Assembly: GCA_023480605.1 (NCBI GenBank)
Contig: JAMCWS010000417.1
Span: 367 to 13,398, forward strand
DNA: 13,032 nt
Source of the DNA: a bacterium
GTDB lineage: Bacteria > Sumerlaeota > Sumerlaeia > MVZB01
Reading direction: 5' to 3'
In this document: positions 1 through 6,512 of the stretch, one piece after another
Numbering within the stretch: position 1 is the first letter of the stretch
Layout: the number at the start of each line of letters is the position of its first letter
The notes under the pieces: generated by a model
The model's input: the letters and a program-made list of their open reading frames with translations, nothing else
Told to the model about the DNA's origin: nothing
Database searches by the model: none
Position numbers and translations under genes: made by a program

Positions 1-428
1 ACGGCGATGGGTTCGCGCAGGCGCGTGCGCACCGCAAGGTCGGCGTAATAACGCAGCGTCTGGGCAACGTTGGGGATGTCGAATCCCTCGGCCTGGGCCA
101 GGGGTTTGCCGACGTCCAGCGATTCGAGCTGCGCCAGAATCGGCTGGTACTTATCGACCAGATCGGCCAGGCGATGCAGGCGGACGGCCCGGTCGTTGGC
201 CGGCATCGTGGCCCAGCCGCTTTGAACGAAAGCTTTGCGCGCGGCGGTCACCGCCCGATCGACATCCTCGGCTTTGCCCTCGGCGACCGTCGCCAGCACC
301 GACCCATCGCCGGGATCCAGCGATTGGAACGTGGCGCCGTCGCGGGCTTCGACCCACTGTCCGCCGATGAACATTTTAATGGGATCGGATGACAGAAATT
401 CACGCACCTCGGGTAACATTGGATTCAT
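1..428 (-). CDS. Aldehyde dehydrogenase, N-terminal part (runs off left edge)
   Basis: This is the first ~142 residues of an NAD(P)-dependent aldehyde dehydrogenase (PF00171 type), which oxidises an aldehyde to the acid in the cytoplasm. The start at 428 is chosen because GGAGGA lies about 6 nt upstream. The protein begins MNPMLPEVREFLSS, then shows the family opening IKMFIGGQWVEA (about residues 18-29), followed by LDPGDGSVLATVAEG and DVDRAVTAARKAF, and later LESLDVGKPLAQA and RYYADLA. These are typical of the ALDH cofactor-binding half. The catalytic Cys and Glu lie beyond the edge, so the subfamily and substrate cannot be read. It lies 152 bp downstream of lutC on the same strand, with its own promoter and palindrome between. 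From that context lactaldehyde is a candidate substrate, but this is inference; betaine- or phenylacetaldehyde-type enzymes have a similar N-terminus. Confidence 0.9.
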   Translation of the reverse strand, partial: MNPMLPEVREFLSSDPIKMFIGGQWVEARDGATFQSLDPGDGSVLATVAEGKAEDVDRAVTAARKAFVQSGWATMPANDRAVRLHRLADLVDKYQPILAQLESLDVGKPLAQAEGFDIPNVAQTLRYYADLAVRTRLREPIA

Positions 429-452
429 GACCGTCCTCCACCAGGGAATGGG

Positions 453-468
453 TTTCCCGCGCGGGAAA
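453..468. promoter_or_regulatory. Perfect 16-bp palindrome, candidate operator of the aldehyde dehydrogenase gene
   Basis: TTTCCCGCGCGGGAAA is a perfect palindrome (arms TTTCCCGC / GCGGGAAA, no spacer). It begins directly after the -10 element of the candidate aldehyde dehydrogenase promoter and covers the expected transcription start, about 25 nt upstream of the start codon at 428. A CG-centred palindrome there is what a repressor dimer site (for example LacI-type) looks like. The regulator is not in the window. It is unlikely to be a terminator for lutC, because it has no loop and no T tract on the minus strand. Confidence 0.55.
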
Positions 469-496
469 AGACTAATTTGTTCATTACCTGAGTCAA
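469..496 (-). promoter_or_regulatory. Candidate sigma70-like promoter of the aldehyde dehydrogenase gene
   Basis: Read on the minus strand, TTGACT (496-491) is separated by 16 nt from TAGTCT (474-469), which matches five and four of six consensus positions. The local sequence is more AT-rich than the flanking genes. The expected start of transcription falls inside the palindrome at 453-468. The element is predicted only from sequence. Confidence 0.45.
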
Positions 497-580
497 ACTG
501 CCCGTGTGCTTCGAGTTATTATCTTGCACCGACTCGTTCGGGTCACGCAAGCCTTCATTTGGGCCGTCCGGGCGCGCGGG

Positions 581-1237
581 TCATCCGATCAGGACGACGG
601 CCAGGCGTTTGGGGCCATGGGCTCCGAGGATGATGATTTTTTCGATGTCACCCGTGCGCGACGGACCCGTAATGATCGTCCCATAGCCGCTTCCTGACGA
701 GGTCTCCCGAATTCGCGCCAGCGCCTCGTCCAGCGATGAAACGACTTGGTCGCGACGGGCGAGAACGATATGAAACGGCGGCAGAACCGACATCCTGCGT
801 CCCCCGGCGCCAGCCGCGTGCAACACGATGCCGCCGGTGCGGGCCACGAGATAATCGGCGGCCGTGATCCCGATTTCATATTGGGCGAAGTCGGGCGAAT
901 CGAGCGTGCCCGGATCCGGAAGCTCTATCCCTTCGGCCAACCGTTCGTTTTGATCGAGGACGCTCCGTATCAACGGATGGGCATGCGCGATGCAGCGTCC
1001 GCCCGCGCTGTCGTCGGTAATCCGCAGCAGAACCTCCGCCGCCGCCTTCACATCGGCCGCCCGGTGAAACTCGCCCTGCAGTTGCGTCAGCCGCGCGCCA
1101 AAGCGCGCGATCAGCTCCTCGCTCCCGCCGTCGCAGTCGTGGTAAATAGCGCGATCGGCCAGCCGATGCGCGGGAGCGCATTCGGCCGGGCGTGGCGTCG
1201 CCCGCAACCGCGCGAGGATCTTATCGCGACTGTTCAT
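581..1237 (-). CDS. lutC: LutC, lactate utilisation protein C (LUD domain)
   Basis: This 218-residue protein is the LUD-domain (formerly DUF162) subunit LutC. With LutA and LutB it forms the iron-sulfur, non-flavin L-lactate oxidation system described in Bacillus subtilis and related bacteria, giving pyruvate. It begins MNSRDKILARLRATP. The most telling stretch is near residues 145-180, with ITAADYLVARTGGIVL, then GGRRMSVLPPFHIVLARRDQ, the usual LutC C-terminal core. It ends with GTIITGPSRTGDIEKIIILG and GPKRLAVVLIG. The start at 1237 has GGGAG about 4 nt upstream and overlaps the lutB end by 17 nt. A start further upstream (1360) would add 41 residues that only mirror lutB in another frame. 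It is the last gene of the lut set; the aldehyde dehydrogenase follows 152 bp later. Confidence 0.93.
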   Translation of the reverse strand: MNSRDKILARLRATPRPAECAPAHRLADRAIYHDCDGGSEELIARFGARLTQLQGEFHRAADVKAAAEVLLRITDDSAGGRCIAHAHPLIRSVLDQNERLAEGIELPDPGTLDSPDFAQYEIGITAADYLVARTGGIVLHAAGAGGRRMSVLPPFHIVLARRDQVVSSLDEALARIRETSSGSGYGTIITGPSRTGDIEKIIILGAHGPKRLAVVLIG

Positions 1238-2612
1238 TTTTCTCCCAAAGCTGAGCAAATGTTTTCCGCGACAGACGCGGCACCCGCCGGCGTTTGGCCG
1301 CGGGGAGCGCCCCCCGGCCCAGGCGTTCGAACAGGATGCCCCAGTCGCGTAAACGGGCAAGGCGCCCGCGATCGCGCATCGCCCAGGCCCACAATTTCAT
1401 CGCCGCCGGCCAGAACCACCCCGCCTTGCCGCCGCGGACTGCCTCGCGGCGATTGGCGAGCAGCAGTTGATGAAGGTCGATACGGACCGGGCAGACATCG
1501 GTGCAGGCCCCGCACAGGCTGGATGCGTCCGCCAGATGGCGCCACCGCCCCATTCCCCGCAGGTGAGGCGTGATGACCGACCCTATCGGACCGGGGTAGG
1601 TTGTGTGGTAGGCATGGCCGCCGATCGTGCGGAAGACGGGGCAGGCGTTCAGGCAGGCGCCGCAGCGGATGCACCGCAGGCTCTGGCGGAAGAGCGGCGA
1701 AGACAGCAGACGGCTGCGTCCGTTGTCGAGTAAAATGATAACCATGCGCTGCGGGCCATCGGCTTCATCAGGCTGACGCGGCCCCCTGACAATCGAAGCG
1801 TAGCACGTCATCGCCTGGGCGGTGCCGCTGGTCGCCAGCAGGGGCAGGAACAACGCCAGGTCGCTCAGGCGCGGCAGGATCTTTTCGATGCCGGCCACCA
1901 CCACGTGGACGCGCGGGCAGGCCATCGTCAGGCGGCCGTTGCCTTCGTTTTCGACCATCACCACGGCGCCTTCCTCGGCGAGGAGAAAATTCGCGCCCGT
2001 GATGCCGACGTCGGCCTGCGTGAACGCCTGGCGCAGGTGACGTCGCGCGGCCATGGTCAGTCCCTGGGGGTCGGCGTCGAGGTCGACGCCCAGTTTTTCG
2101 TGGAACAGCGCCGCGATTTCCGCCTTCGTCCGGTGCATCGCGGGCGTGACGATGTGATAAGGTTTTTCGCCCGCCAATTGGACGATGAGTTCGCCCAGGT
2201 CGCTCTCCAGAACCTCGATGCCCCGGCGCTGGAGCGTCTCGTTCAGGTCGATTTCCTCGGTCGCCATGGACTTGGACTTGACCGCCAGCCGCGCGCCGTG
2301 CTCACGGGCAATGTCCACGACGTGGCGGCGTGCCTGGTCGGCGTCCTCGGCCCAGAGCACCCGGGCGCCCTGTGCCGTCGCGTTGCGCTCGAATTGCTCC
2401 AGGTATTCGGGCAGGCGGGCCAGCACCTCGTCCTTGATGCCGGCCGCCAGATCCCGCGCTTGTTGCCAATTCGTGAACTGCGCCGCCCGCGTTTGCTCGA
2501 AGGCCTTTTCATAACTGGCGATCGCCTTGGCGATCACCTCATGATGAACGGGGTCGCGAGCCTTCGCCGCGGCTCGCTTCCGGAAACCGCCGTGTTCGGT
2601 CAGCGTCAGCAT
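1221..2612 (-). CDS. lutB: LutB, iron-sulfur lactate utilisation protein B
   Basis: This 463-residue protein is the large subunit of the LutABC lactate oxidation complex, a soluble redox protein carrying iron-sulfur clusters. The N-terminal two thirds is a LUD domain, with for example QADVGITGANFLLAEEGAVV near residues 199-218. Ferredoxin-like cysteine motifs follow: CIRCGACLNACPVF (Cys at about 314, 317, 320 and 324) and LCGACTDVCPV (Cys at about 367, 370 and 374). The length fits the family (about 460-480). The start at 2612 is preferred over the ATG at 2630 because GGAGGA sits about 6 nt before it and the opening MLTLTEHGGFRKRA is plausible. It overlaps lutA by 7 nt and lutC by 17 nt, which suggests translational coupling in one transcript. 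Confidence 0.95.
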   Translation of the reverse strand: MLTLTEHGGFRKRAAAKARDPVHHEVIAKAIASYEKAFEQTRAAQFTNWQQARDLAAGIKDEVLARLPEYLEQFERNATAQGARVLWAEDADQARRHVVDIAREHGARLAVKSKSMATEEIDLNETLQRRGIEVLESDLGELIVQLAGEKPYHIVTPAMHRTKAEIAALFHEKLGVDLDADPQGLTMAARRHLRQAFTQADVGITGANFLLAEEGAVVMVENEGNGRLTMACPRVHVVVAGIEKILPRLSDLALFLPLLATSGTAQAMTCYASIVRGPRQPDEADGPQRMVIILLDNGRSRLLSSPLFRQSLRCIRCGACLNACPVFRTIGGHAYHTTYPGPIGSVITPHLRGMGRWRHLADASSLCGACTDVCPVRIDLHQLLLANRREAVRGGKAGWFWPAAMKLWAWAMRDRGRLARLRDWGILFERLGRGALPAAKRRRVPRLSRKTFAQLWEKNEQSR

Positions 2613-3385
2613 CGCGGTCCTCCGGCGCATTGTTCCATATACCCGTCAGATGCCCGATCCATGGCCTGGTCCAGAAACTCGACGAGGTGGAGGATGGGCA
2701 ATCGCTCGTCGCGCGCGGCCGTTTCCTGGCGCATATGAAGGATGCAGCCGGGGTCGTTGGCCACCACGACGTCGACGCCCAGCGCGCGGAATTGCGCCAG
2801 GCGCGCGCCGCCCATGGTTTCCGCGATCGCTTCGTGCTTGACGGAAAAAACACCGCCGAATCCGCAACAGACATGTTCGCCGGCCGGCTCGACGACCTCG
2901 CAACCGTCGATCCGTTTTAAAATCCGCAATCCCTCGTCGCCCAGGCGTAATTCACGAAGGCTATGGCACGACATGTGGTAGCCCGCGCGTCCCTTCCACG
3001 ATCCCCGGATGCGGTCCAGCTTGTTTTCGCGGACCAGAAATTCGGTAAACTCGAAAATATTTTCGCCCAGCCGCGTCGCCGTTTCCCGTTTGGGGTGGCT
3101 CTCGAAGAGGCGGGGATAGTAATTGCGCACCATCGCCGTGCACGAGCCCGACGGGCCCACAATGCACCCGGCATCTTTAAAAACGTCGACGAAAACTTCG
3201 GCCACCGACAGCGCTTGATCCCAATGGCCCGCGTTGAACGCCGGCTGCCCGCAACAGGTTTGCCGCGGATCGTAAGACACGTCGTAACCGCACCGGCGCA
3301 GGACGCGCGCCATCGCGAATCCCATTTCCGGGTATACCTGGTCGACGATGCACGGGATAAAGAGGCTGACTTTCTCCGATTTCAT
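2606..3385 (-). CDS. lutA: LutA, cysteine-rich lactate utilisation protein A
   Basis: This 259-residue protein is the LutA subunit, similar to the cysteine-rich (CCG-domain, PF02754) parts of heterodisulfide reductase HdrB and glycolate oxidase GlcF. It has two repeated halves. The first holds Cys12, CCGQPAFNAGH (Cys44-Cys45) and GPSGSC (Cys82). The second holds SCH (Cys140), CCGFGGVFSVKH (Cys173-Cys174) and NDPGC (Cys214). These cysteines are the probable iron-sulfur ligands. The start at 3385 is chosen because GAGGGG lies 6 nt upstream; an ATG six bases earlier (3391) has this purine run directly against it. Longer in-frame starts add a basic, unrelated tail. The gene follows the URO-D family gene after 65 nt and overlaps lutB by 7 nt. 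Confidence 0.95.
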   Translation of the reverse strand: MKSEKVSLFIPCIVDQVYPEMGFAMARVLRRCGYDVSYDPRQTCCGQPAFNAGHWDQALSVAEVFVDVFKDAGCIVGPSGSCTAMVRNYYPRLFESHPKRETATRLGENIFEFTEFLVRENKLDRIRGSWKGRAGYHMSCHSLRELRLGDEGLRILKRIDGCEVVEPAGEHVCCGFGGVFSVKHEAIAETMGGARLAQFRALGVDVVVANDPGCILHMRQETAARDERLPILHLVEFLDQAMDRASDGYMEQCAGGPRC

Positions 3386-3450
3386 CCTCATCCCCTCGAG
3401 AGGCGGCGCGATCGAGGCGGGTTTCGTCTTTCCCCGCGGAAGTCGCCGCC

Positions 3451-4686
3451 TCAGCCCCCGACGACCTGCATGGCGACGCGCGCCCACTCGAAAAGGCGCT
3501 CCGGTTCGTAGCGCACCGTGCTGATGTCCTTAAGAATGATTTCCAGCGGACATCCGTGCTCTTCGCAAACGTTCCGCGTCGCCATCAGATTCGACCGGAC
3601 CAGGTCAGGATCGAATCGGTCGGTCGCCAGGAGGGCGGGACTTGGCTTGCGCGAATACACGTAGTCGCCGCCGATCTCCGCCGCGCCGCGCGCCTCATTC
3701 ACCCACGGGCTCATCGAAACCTTGCGCACGTTCGGGATCATGCGCACCTCGGCCATTTTGCCGTCGAGCGGGTCGCAACAACCGTAATACACCAGTCCGA
3801 AACGCGCGCAGATGCGGCTGGCGTAGTCGACTTCGAATTCCTTGAACATGGCGGGCGATACGGTCGACAGCATTTGCGCAAGCCCGAACATCCAGACATC
3901 CTTCGTTCGCGGCCGCGCCGGATCGTAACCGGGGGCGGGCAACTCTTCCGTATAGGCGCCCGTGCAGTGGATGAGGCTCTGGGGTCCGCACAACAGGCCC
4001 TGCTCCTCCAACTGGTCGAGCATGGCCAGGTAACCGTCGGTCATGCGGTCGAGCAGGCGGTGCATGAAGTCGGGCCGCAAGATCATGGCATACAGCGCGT
4101 TCTCGACGCCCATCCACGTCGAAATGGGATCCCACAGCGACAGGTAAGGATCGTAGCCCCACTCGCGAACATCGAGCAAGCCGTCGAAGAGTTCATGGGC
4201 GACGGCCAGCCGGCGCTCGGTCTCCGCCGGGTCATGGCTGATCCGGGGTTCGTGGATTTTTTCCAGATCCTCCTCGTTTTGGAACTGGTTTTCGAACTTG
4301 TGGCCCACGACCGCGTTGGTGGGGTCGGTGACGGCCACCTGTTCCCGCACCCCGACACCGAAGCCGGTGTTGCGGACCGCCTTGGGCACCCGCACGAAGG
4401 ATTCCACCACCATATCGACGGGGAAATGATCCCACTGGAAAAGCATGCGTCGCAGCATGCCTTCATATCCGCGGCATTCGGCGTCGGCGCACCGAACGGT
4501 CAACTCATCGTTGACGTTCATCTCGTTCCAGCAGACCTGGTCGATCATCACCATGGGCCGCGCCGGCCGGCGTGCGTTCAGTTGGCGCCACATCTCCCGT
4601 TTCTCTTCCTGCACCGGCAGCGCGGCGATCTCGGCCACGCGAGCGGCCAACTCCCGCACGATCGCCCGGTCATTCTTATTCAGCAT
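3451..4686 (-). CDS. URO-D superfamily protein of unknown reaction
   Basis: This 411-residue soluble protein resembles the uroporphyrinogen decarboxylase (URO-D) superfamily, which also includes corrinoid-linked methyltransferases of the MtaA/MtbA kind. Visible landmarks are MVMIDQVCWNEMN (about 46-58), PLIH-like QSLIHCTGAY (236-245), and the C-terminal LVYYGCCDPLDGKM (298-311) followed by VRKVSMSPWVN and EIILKDISTVRYEPERL. The His-Cys at 240-241 and the Cys-Cys at 303-304 could be metal or corrinoid-partner residues, but I cannot assign them. It is longer than true HemE (about 350) and lacks the HemE N-terminal signature, so heme synthesis is unlikely. AAAGGAGA lies 6 nt before the start. 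It is the first gene after the promoter at 4858-4885 and is followed by lutABC, so it probably acts in the same pathway; no corrinoid protein is visible nearby. Confidence 0.75.
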   Translation of the reverse strand: MLNKNDRAIVRELAARVAEIAALPVQEEKREMWRQLNARRPARPMVMIDQVCWNEMNVNDELTVRCADAECRGYEGMLRRMLFQWDHFPVDMVVESFVRVPKAVRNTGFGVGVREQVAVTDPTNAVVGHKFENQFQNEEDLEKIHEPRISHDPAETERRLAVAHELFDGLLDVREWGYDPYLSLWDPISTWMGVENALYAMILRPDFMHRLLDRMTDGYLAMLDQLEEQGLLCGPQSLIHCTGAYTEELPAPGYDPARPRTKDVWMFGLAQMLSTVSPAMFKEFEVDYASRICARFGLVYYGCCDPLDGKMAEVRMIPNVRKVSMSPWVNEARGAAEIGGDYVYSRKPSPALLATDRFDPDLVRSNLMATRNVCEEHGCPLEIILKDISTVRYEPERLFEWARVAMQVVGG

Positions 4687-4857
4687 GTCCGTTCTCCTTT
4701 TTTTGATGCCGCCGTATGCCGCGGCCGGCTTTCCGGTCGAACGGGTGCGCATCGGACACGGTTCGCCATACCCGCGGGCGGAATTGGCCGGTCCGTCCGT
4801 GTGCGCGCATGTCCTGGACGGGTAGCCCTTGTCCGGCGGTATCTCACATACGAGGGC
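4687..4857 (-). promoter_or_regulatory. Long 5' leader of the URO-D/lutABC transcript
   Basis: From the predicted start near 4851 to the URO-D start codon there are about 165 nt with no gene. Read on the minus strand, the 5' end can form a small hairpin, GGAC-AA-GGG-CTA-CCC-GTCC (4834-4816). No known riboswitch consensus, including the cobalamin box, was recognised. The leader ends with AAAAAAGGAGAACGGAC before the start codon. Confidence 0.3.
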
Positions 4858-4885
4858 ATTATGGCACGCCGAGGGGCGCGGTCAA
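4858..4885 (-). promoter_or_regulatory. Strong sigma70-like promoter of the URO-D/lutABC operon
   Basis: On the minus strand TTGACC (4885-4880) and CATAAT (4863-4858) are separated by 16 nt; each matches the consensus at five of six positions. The predicted start, about 4851, lies at the edge of a small inverted repeat GTAT-CTCAC-ATAC (4839-4851) that could be a weak operator. The rest of this intergenic stretch (4886-5042) shows no clear plus-strand promoter for the divergent gene. Confidence 0.6.
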
Positions 4886-5042
4886 GACCGAAGCGCCGCC
4901 TGCCGGTGCTCGAATCGAGAGCGATCATGCCAAATCGCTTGCCTTTGGCCGTGTTCGATGGGACGATCCATTCCGAATACAGGCACAACGCGCGTCCGAA
5001 TCGGCCAATGACGGGATTTCGGGCGAGGGGAGGAACGGGCGG

Positions 5043-6434
5043 ATGAGTATGCGGCGATACCGGGGCCTGGCGCATTGGGGCGGATACTGGTTGCTGGCGT
5101 TGGCCGCCCTGTGGCCGTCGGCCGATCCGGCGGCCCAAGACGCGAAACCGCGCAAGGATATGAAAGTTGATACAAGGTTCGGCACGTTCATTTGGGGCAG
5201 AAACAACACCGGTCAGCCGCACTGGCTGGATGGTTCAGTGTTTCCAGTCGTGGACGGCCAGAGCCGCCTGGACCACATGATCTATGTTCCGCTCGATCCC
5301 AACGGGAAACCGGCCGCGGACAATTCGGATCCCGCCAAACTCGCCCGAAGCAGTTACGATTGCGCCCGCCTGGATTACTGGATCGACCAGGCGCGCCAGA
5401 TGAGCGCCGCCGGCTTGGACTGGGTGGCCATCGATTCGTTTGGCGACCGCCCCGATCCCGACACCAATCACGACCCCAAGCAGGACCGTTACGTCGTCCC
5501 TTCCATGGTGCGGGGGATCCGCGAGGCGCGGGTGAACCTTAAGATCGCCTTCCTCGACGACACCCCTTCGCATTACCAGCGTTACCGCGGCGAACGTCTG
5601 CGCGAACAATTCCCCGGCACGGACGCGAACGGCCGGCCCAATTGGATGAAACATCGGTGGGAACTGCGCAATACGCCCACCCCGCCGCTGCCGGTGAGCG
5701 CCGACATGGGGCGCCGCTATCTGGCGGAAAAATGGATCGCCGGTTATCGTCACATGGCCAGCGACCAGGATCTGTGGCTGACCCACGACGGCAAGCCTCC
5801 CAGCCAGGGCGGCCGGCCGGTCGTTTTCATGTATGCCACCAATCCGGAATGGACCGATAAAACGACCTTCGGCCATTGGCACGAGGCGTTTGCCGCGGCT
5901 CGGGGGGAATTCAAGGCCGCCTTCGGCATGGAGCCTTTTCTGATCCTCGCCGATTGCTACTTCACAATGGATCCGAAGGTCGCTGCCGTCGCCGACGGGC
6001 AATGGACCTGGGCGCCGATCGCCCCGAGGATACCCGGCCCGCGCAAAGGCGATTTCACGAATCCGGCGACCGGACGGCGTTGCGTCGCGGGCATGGTCGT
6101 GCCAGGATTTGAACTCAAGGCCAAAACACTCACCCACACCGCCGAACGGCGCCGTTGGCTCGCCATGGACGGCACCGAGGGCGATGAAAAGCATCTGCTC
6201 GAGACCGAGTTCGCCCTTGTCATGGCCGATCCCCGGCCCGATTTCGTCGTCATTGGTCACTGGAACGATTTCCAAGAAGGCCAGAACTTCGGCCTGGCGA
6301 TCTACCCCACGAAAGACGGCAAAGGCTGCCTGCCGCCGGATTATTACCTCAAAGCCGTGCGTAACCTGATCGACTCATCACGGCGCGCCCGCCCCAAAAC
6401 GCCATGGCATGGTAGCCTGAATGTTAGGCCATGA
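5043..6434 (+). CDS. Secreted protein of probable glycoside-hydrolase (GH99/GH71-like TIM barrel) type
   Basis: This 463-residue protein has a Sec-type signal: basic MSMRRYRGLAHWGG, a hydrophobic YWLLALAALW, then a small-residue cleavage region near PAAQ (about 31-32), so it is exported. The mature protein opens with FGTFIWGRNNTGQPHWLDG, followed by repeated aromatic beta/alpha-type segments (SAAGLDWVAIDSFGD, KIAFLDDTPSHYQRY, GGRPVVFMYATNPEW, EPFLILADCYF). Near the end is FVVIGHWNDFQEGQNFGL (W407-G413), close to the WNEW-x-EG motif of GH99-like endo-acting enzymes, where the Glu is catalytic. I therefore infer a glycan-cutting TIM barrel, but family membership is not certain. The start at 5043 has GGAGGA about 8 nt upstream. 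It is divergent from the URO-D operon and convergent with sulfatase 1. Confidence 0.7.
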   Translation: MSMRRYRGLAHWGGYWLLALAALWPSADPAAQDAKPRKDMKVDTRFGTFIWGRNNTGQPHWLDGSVFPVVDGQSRLDHMIYVPLDPNGKPAADNSDPAKLARSSYDCARLDYWIDQARQMSAAGLDWVAIDSFGDRPDPDTNHDPKQDRYVVPSMVRGIREARVNLKIAFLDDTPSHYQRYRGERLREQFPGTDANGRPNWMKHRWELRNTPTPPLPVSADMGRRYLAEKWIAGYRHMASDQDLWLTHDGKPPSQGGRPVVFMYATNPEWTDKTTFGHWHEAFAAARGEFKAAFGMEPFLILADCYFTMDPKVAAVADGQWTWAPIAPRIPGPRKGDFTNPATGRRCVAGMVVPGFELKAKTLTHTAERRRWLAMDGTEGDEKHLLETEFALVMADPRPDFVVIGHWNDFQEGQNFGLAIYPTKDGKGCLPPDYYLKAVRNLIDSSRRARPKTPWHGSLNVRP

Positions 6435-6461
6435 TAGGTTCCCCAACTCGGTTCCCCCAGG

Positions 6462-6497
6462 CTCCATAAGCCCTTTGGGTCCTTTAAGTCATTTTTG
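6462..6497. repeat. Degenerate 9-nt periodic repeat in the convergent intergenic gap
   Basis: Four consecutive nonamers, ctccataag, ccctttggg, tcctttaag and tcatttttg, share a loose tcc-nttaag pattern. They lie between the stop codons at 6434 and 6513. No T-tract terminator was identified in this gap; a hairpin (6408-6433, CATG/GCCT arms paired with AGGC/CATG) overlaps the end of the upstream gene but lacks a T run. Confidence 0.35.
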
Positions 6498-6512
6498 CCA
6501 TTGGCCAGTCTT

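Noticed and set aside
3451..4686. True uroporphyrinogen decarboxylase (hemE)
   Set aside because: The N-terminal HemE signature is absent, the protein is longer than HemE, and the neighbours are not heme genes.
4687..4857. Cobalamin riboswitch before the URO-D family gene
   Set aside because: The conserved B12-box sequence and core were not found.
3556..5046. Long plus-strand open frame opposite the URO-D family gene, and similar ones at 746-1573, 6495-8072 and 9997-11490
   Set aside because: They lie antisense to clearly conserved genes, are rich in Arg/His/Gly as expected from GC-rich antisense, and resemble no family.
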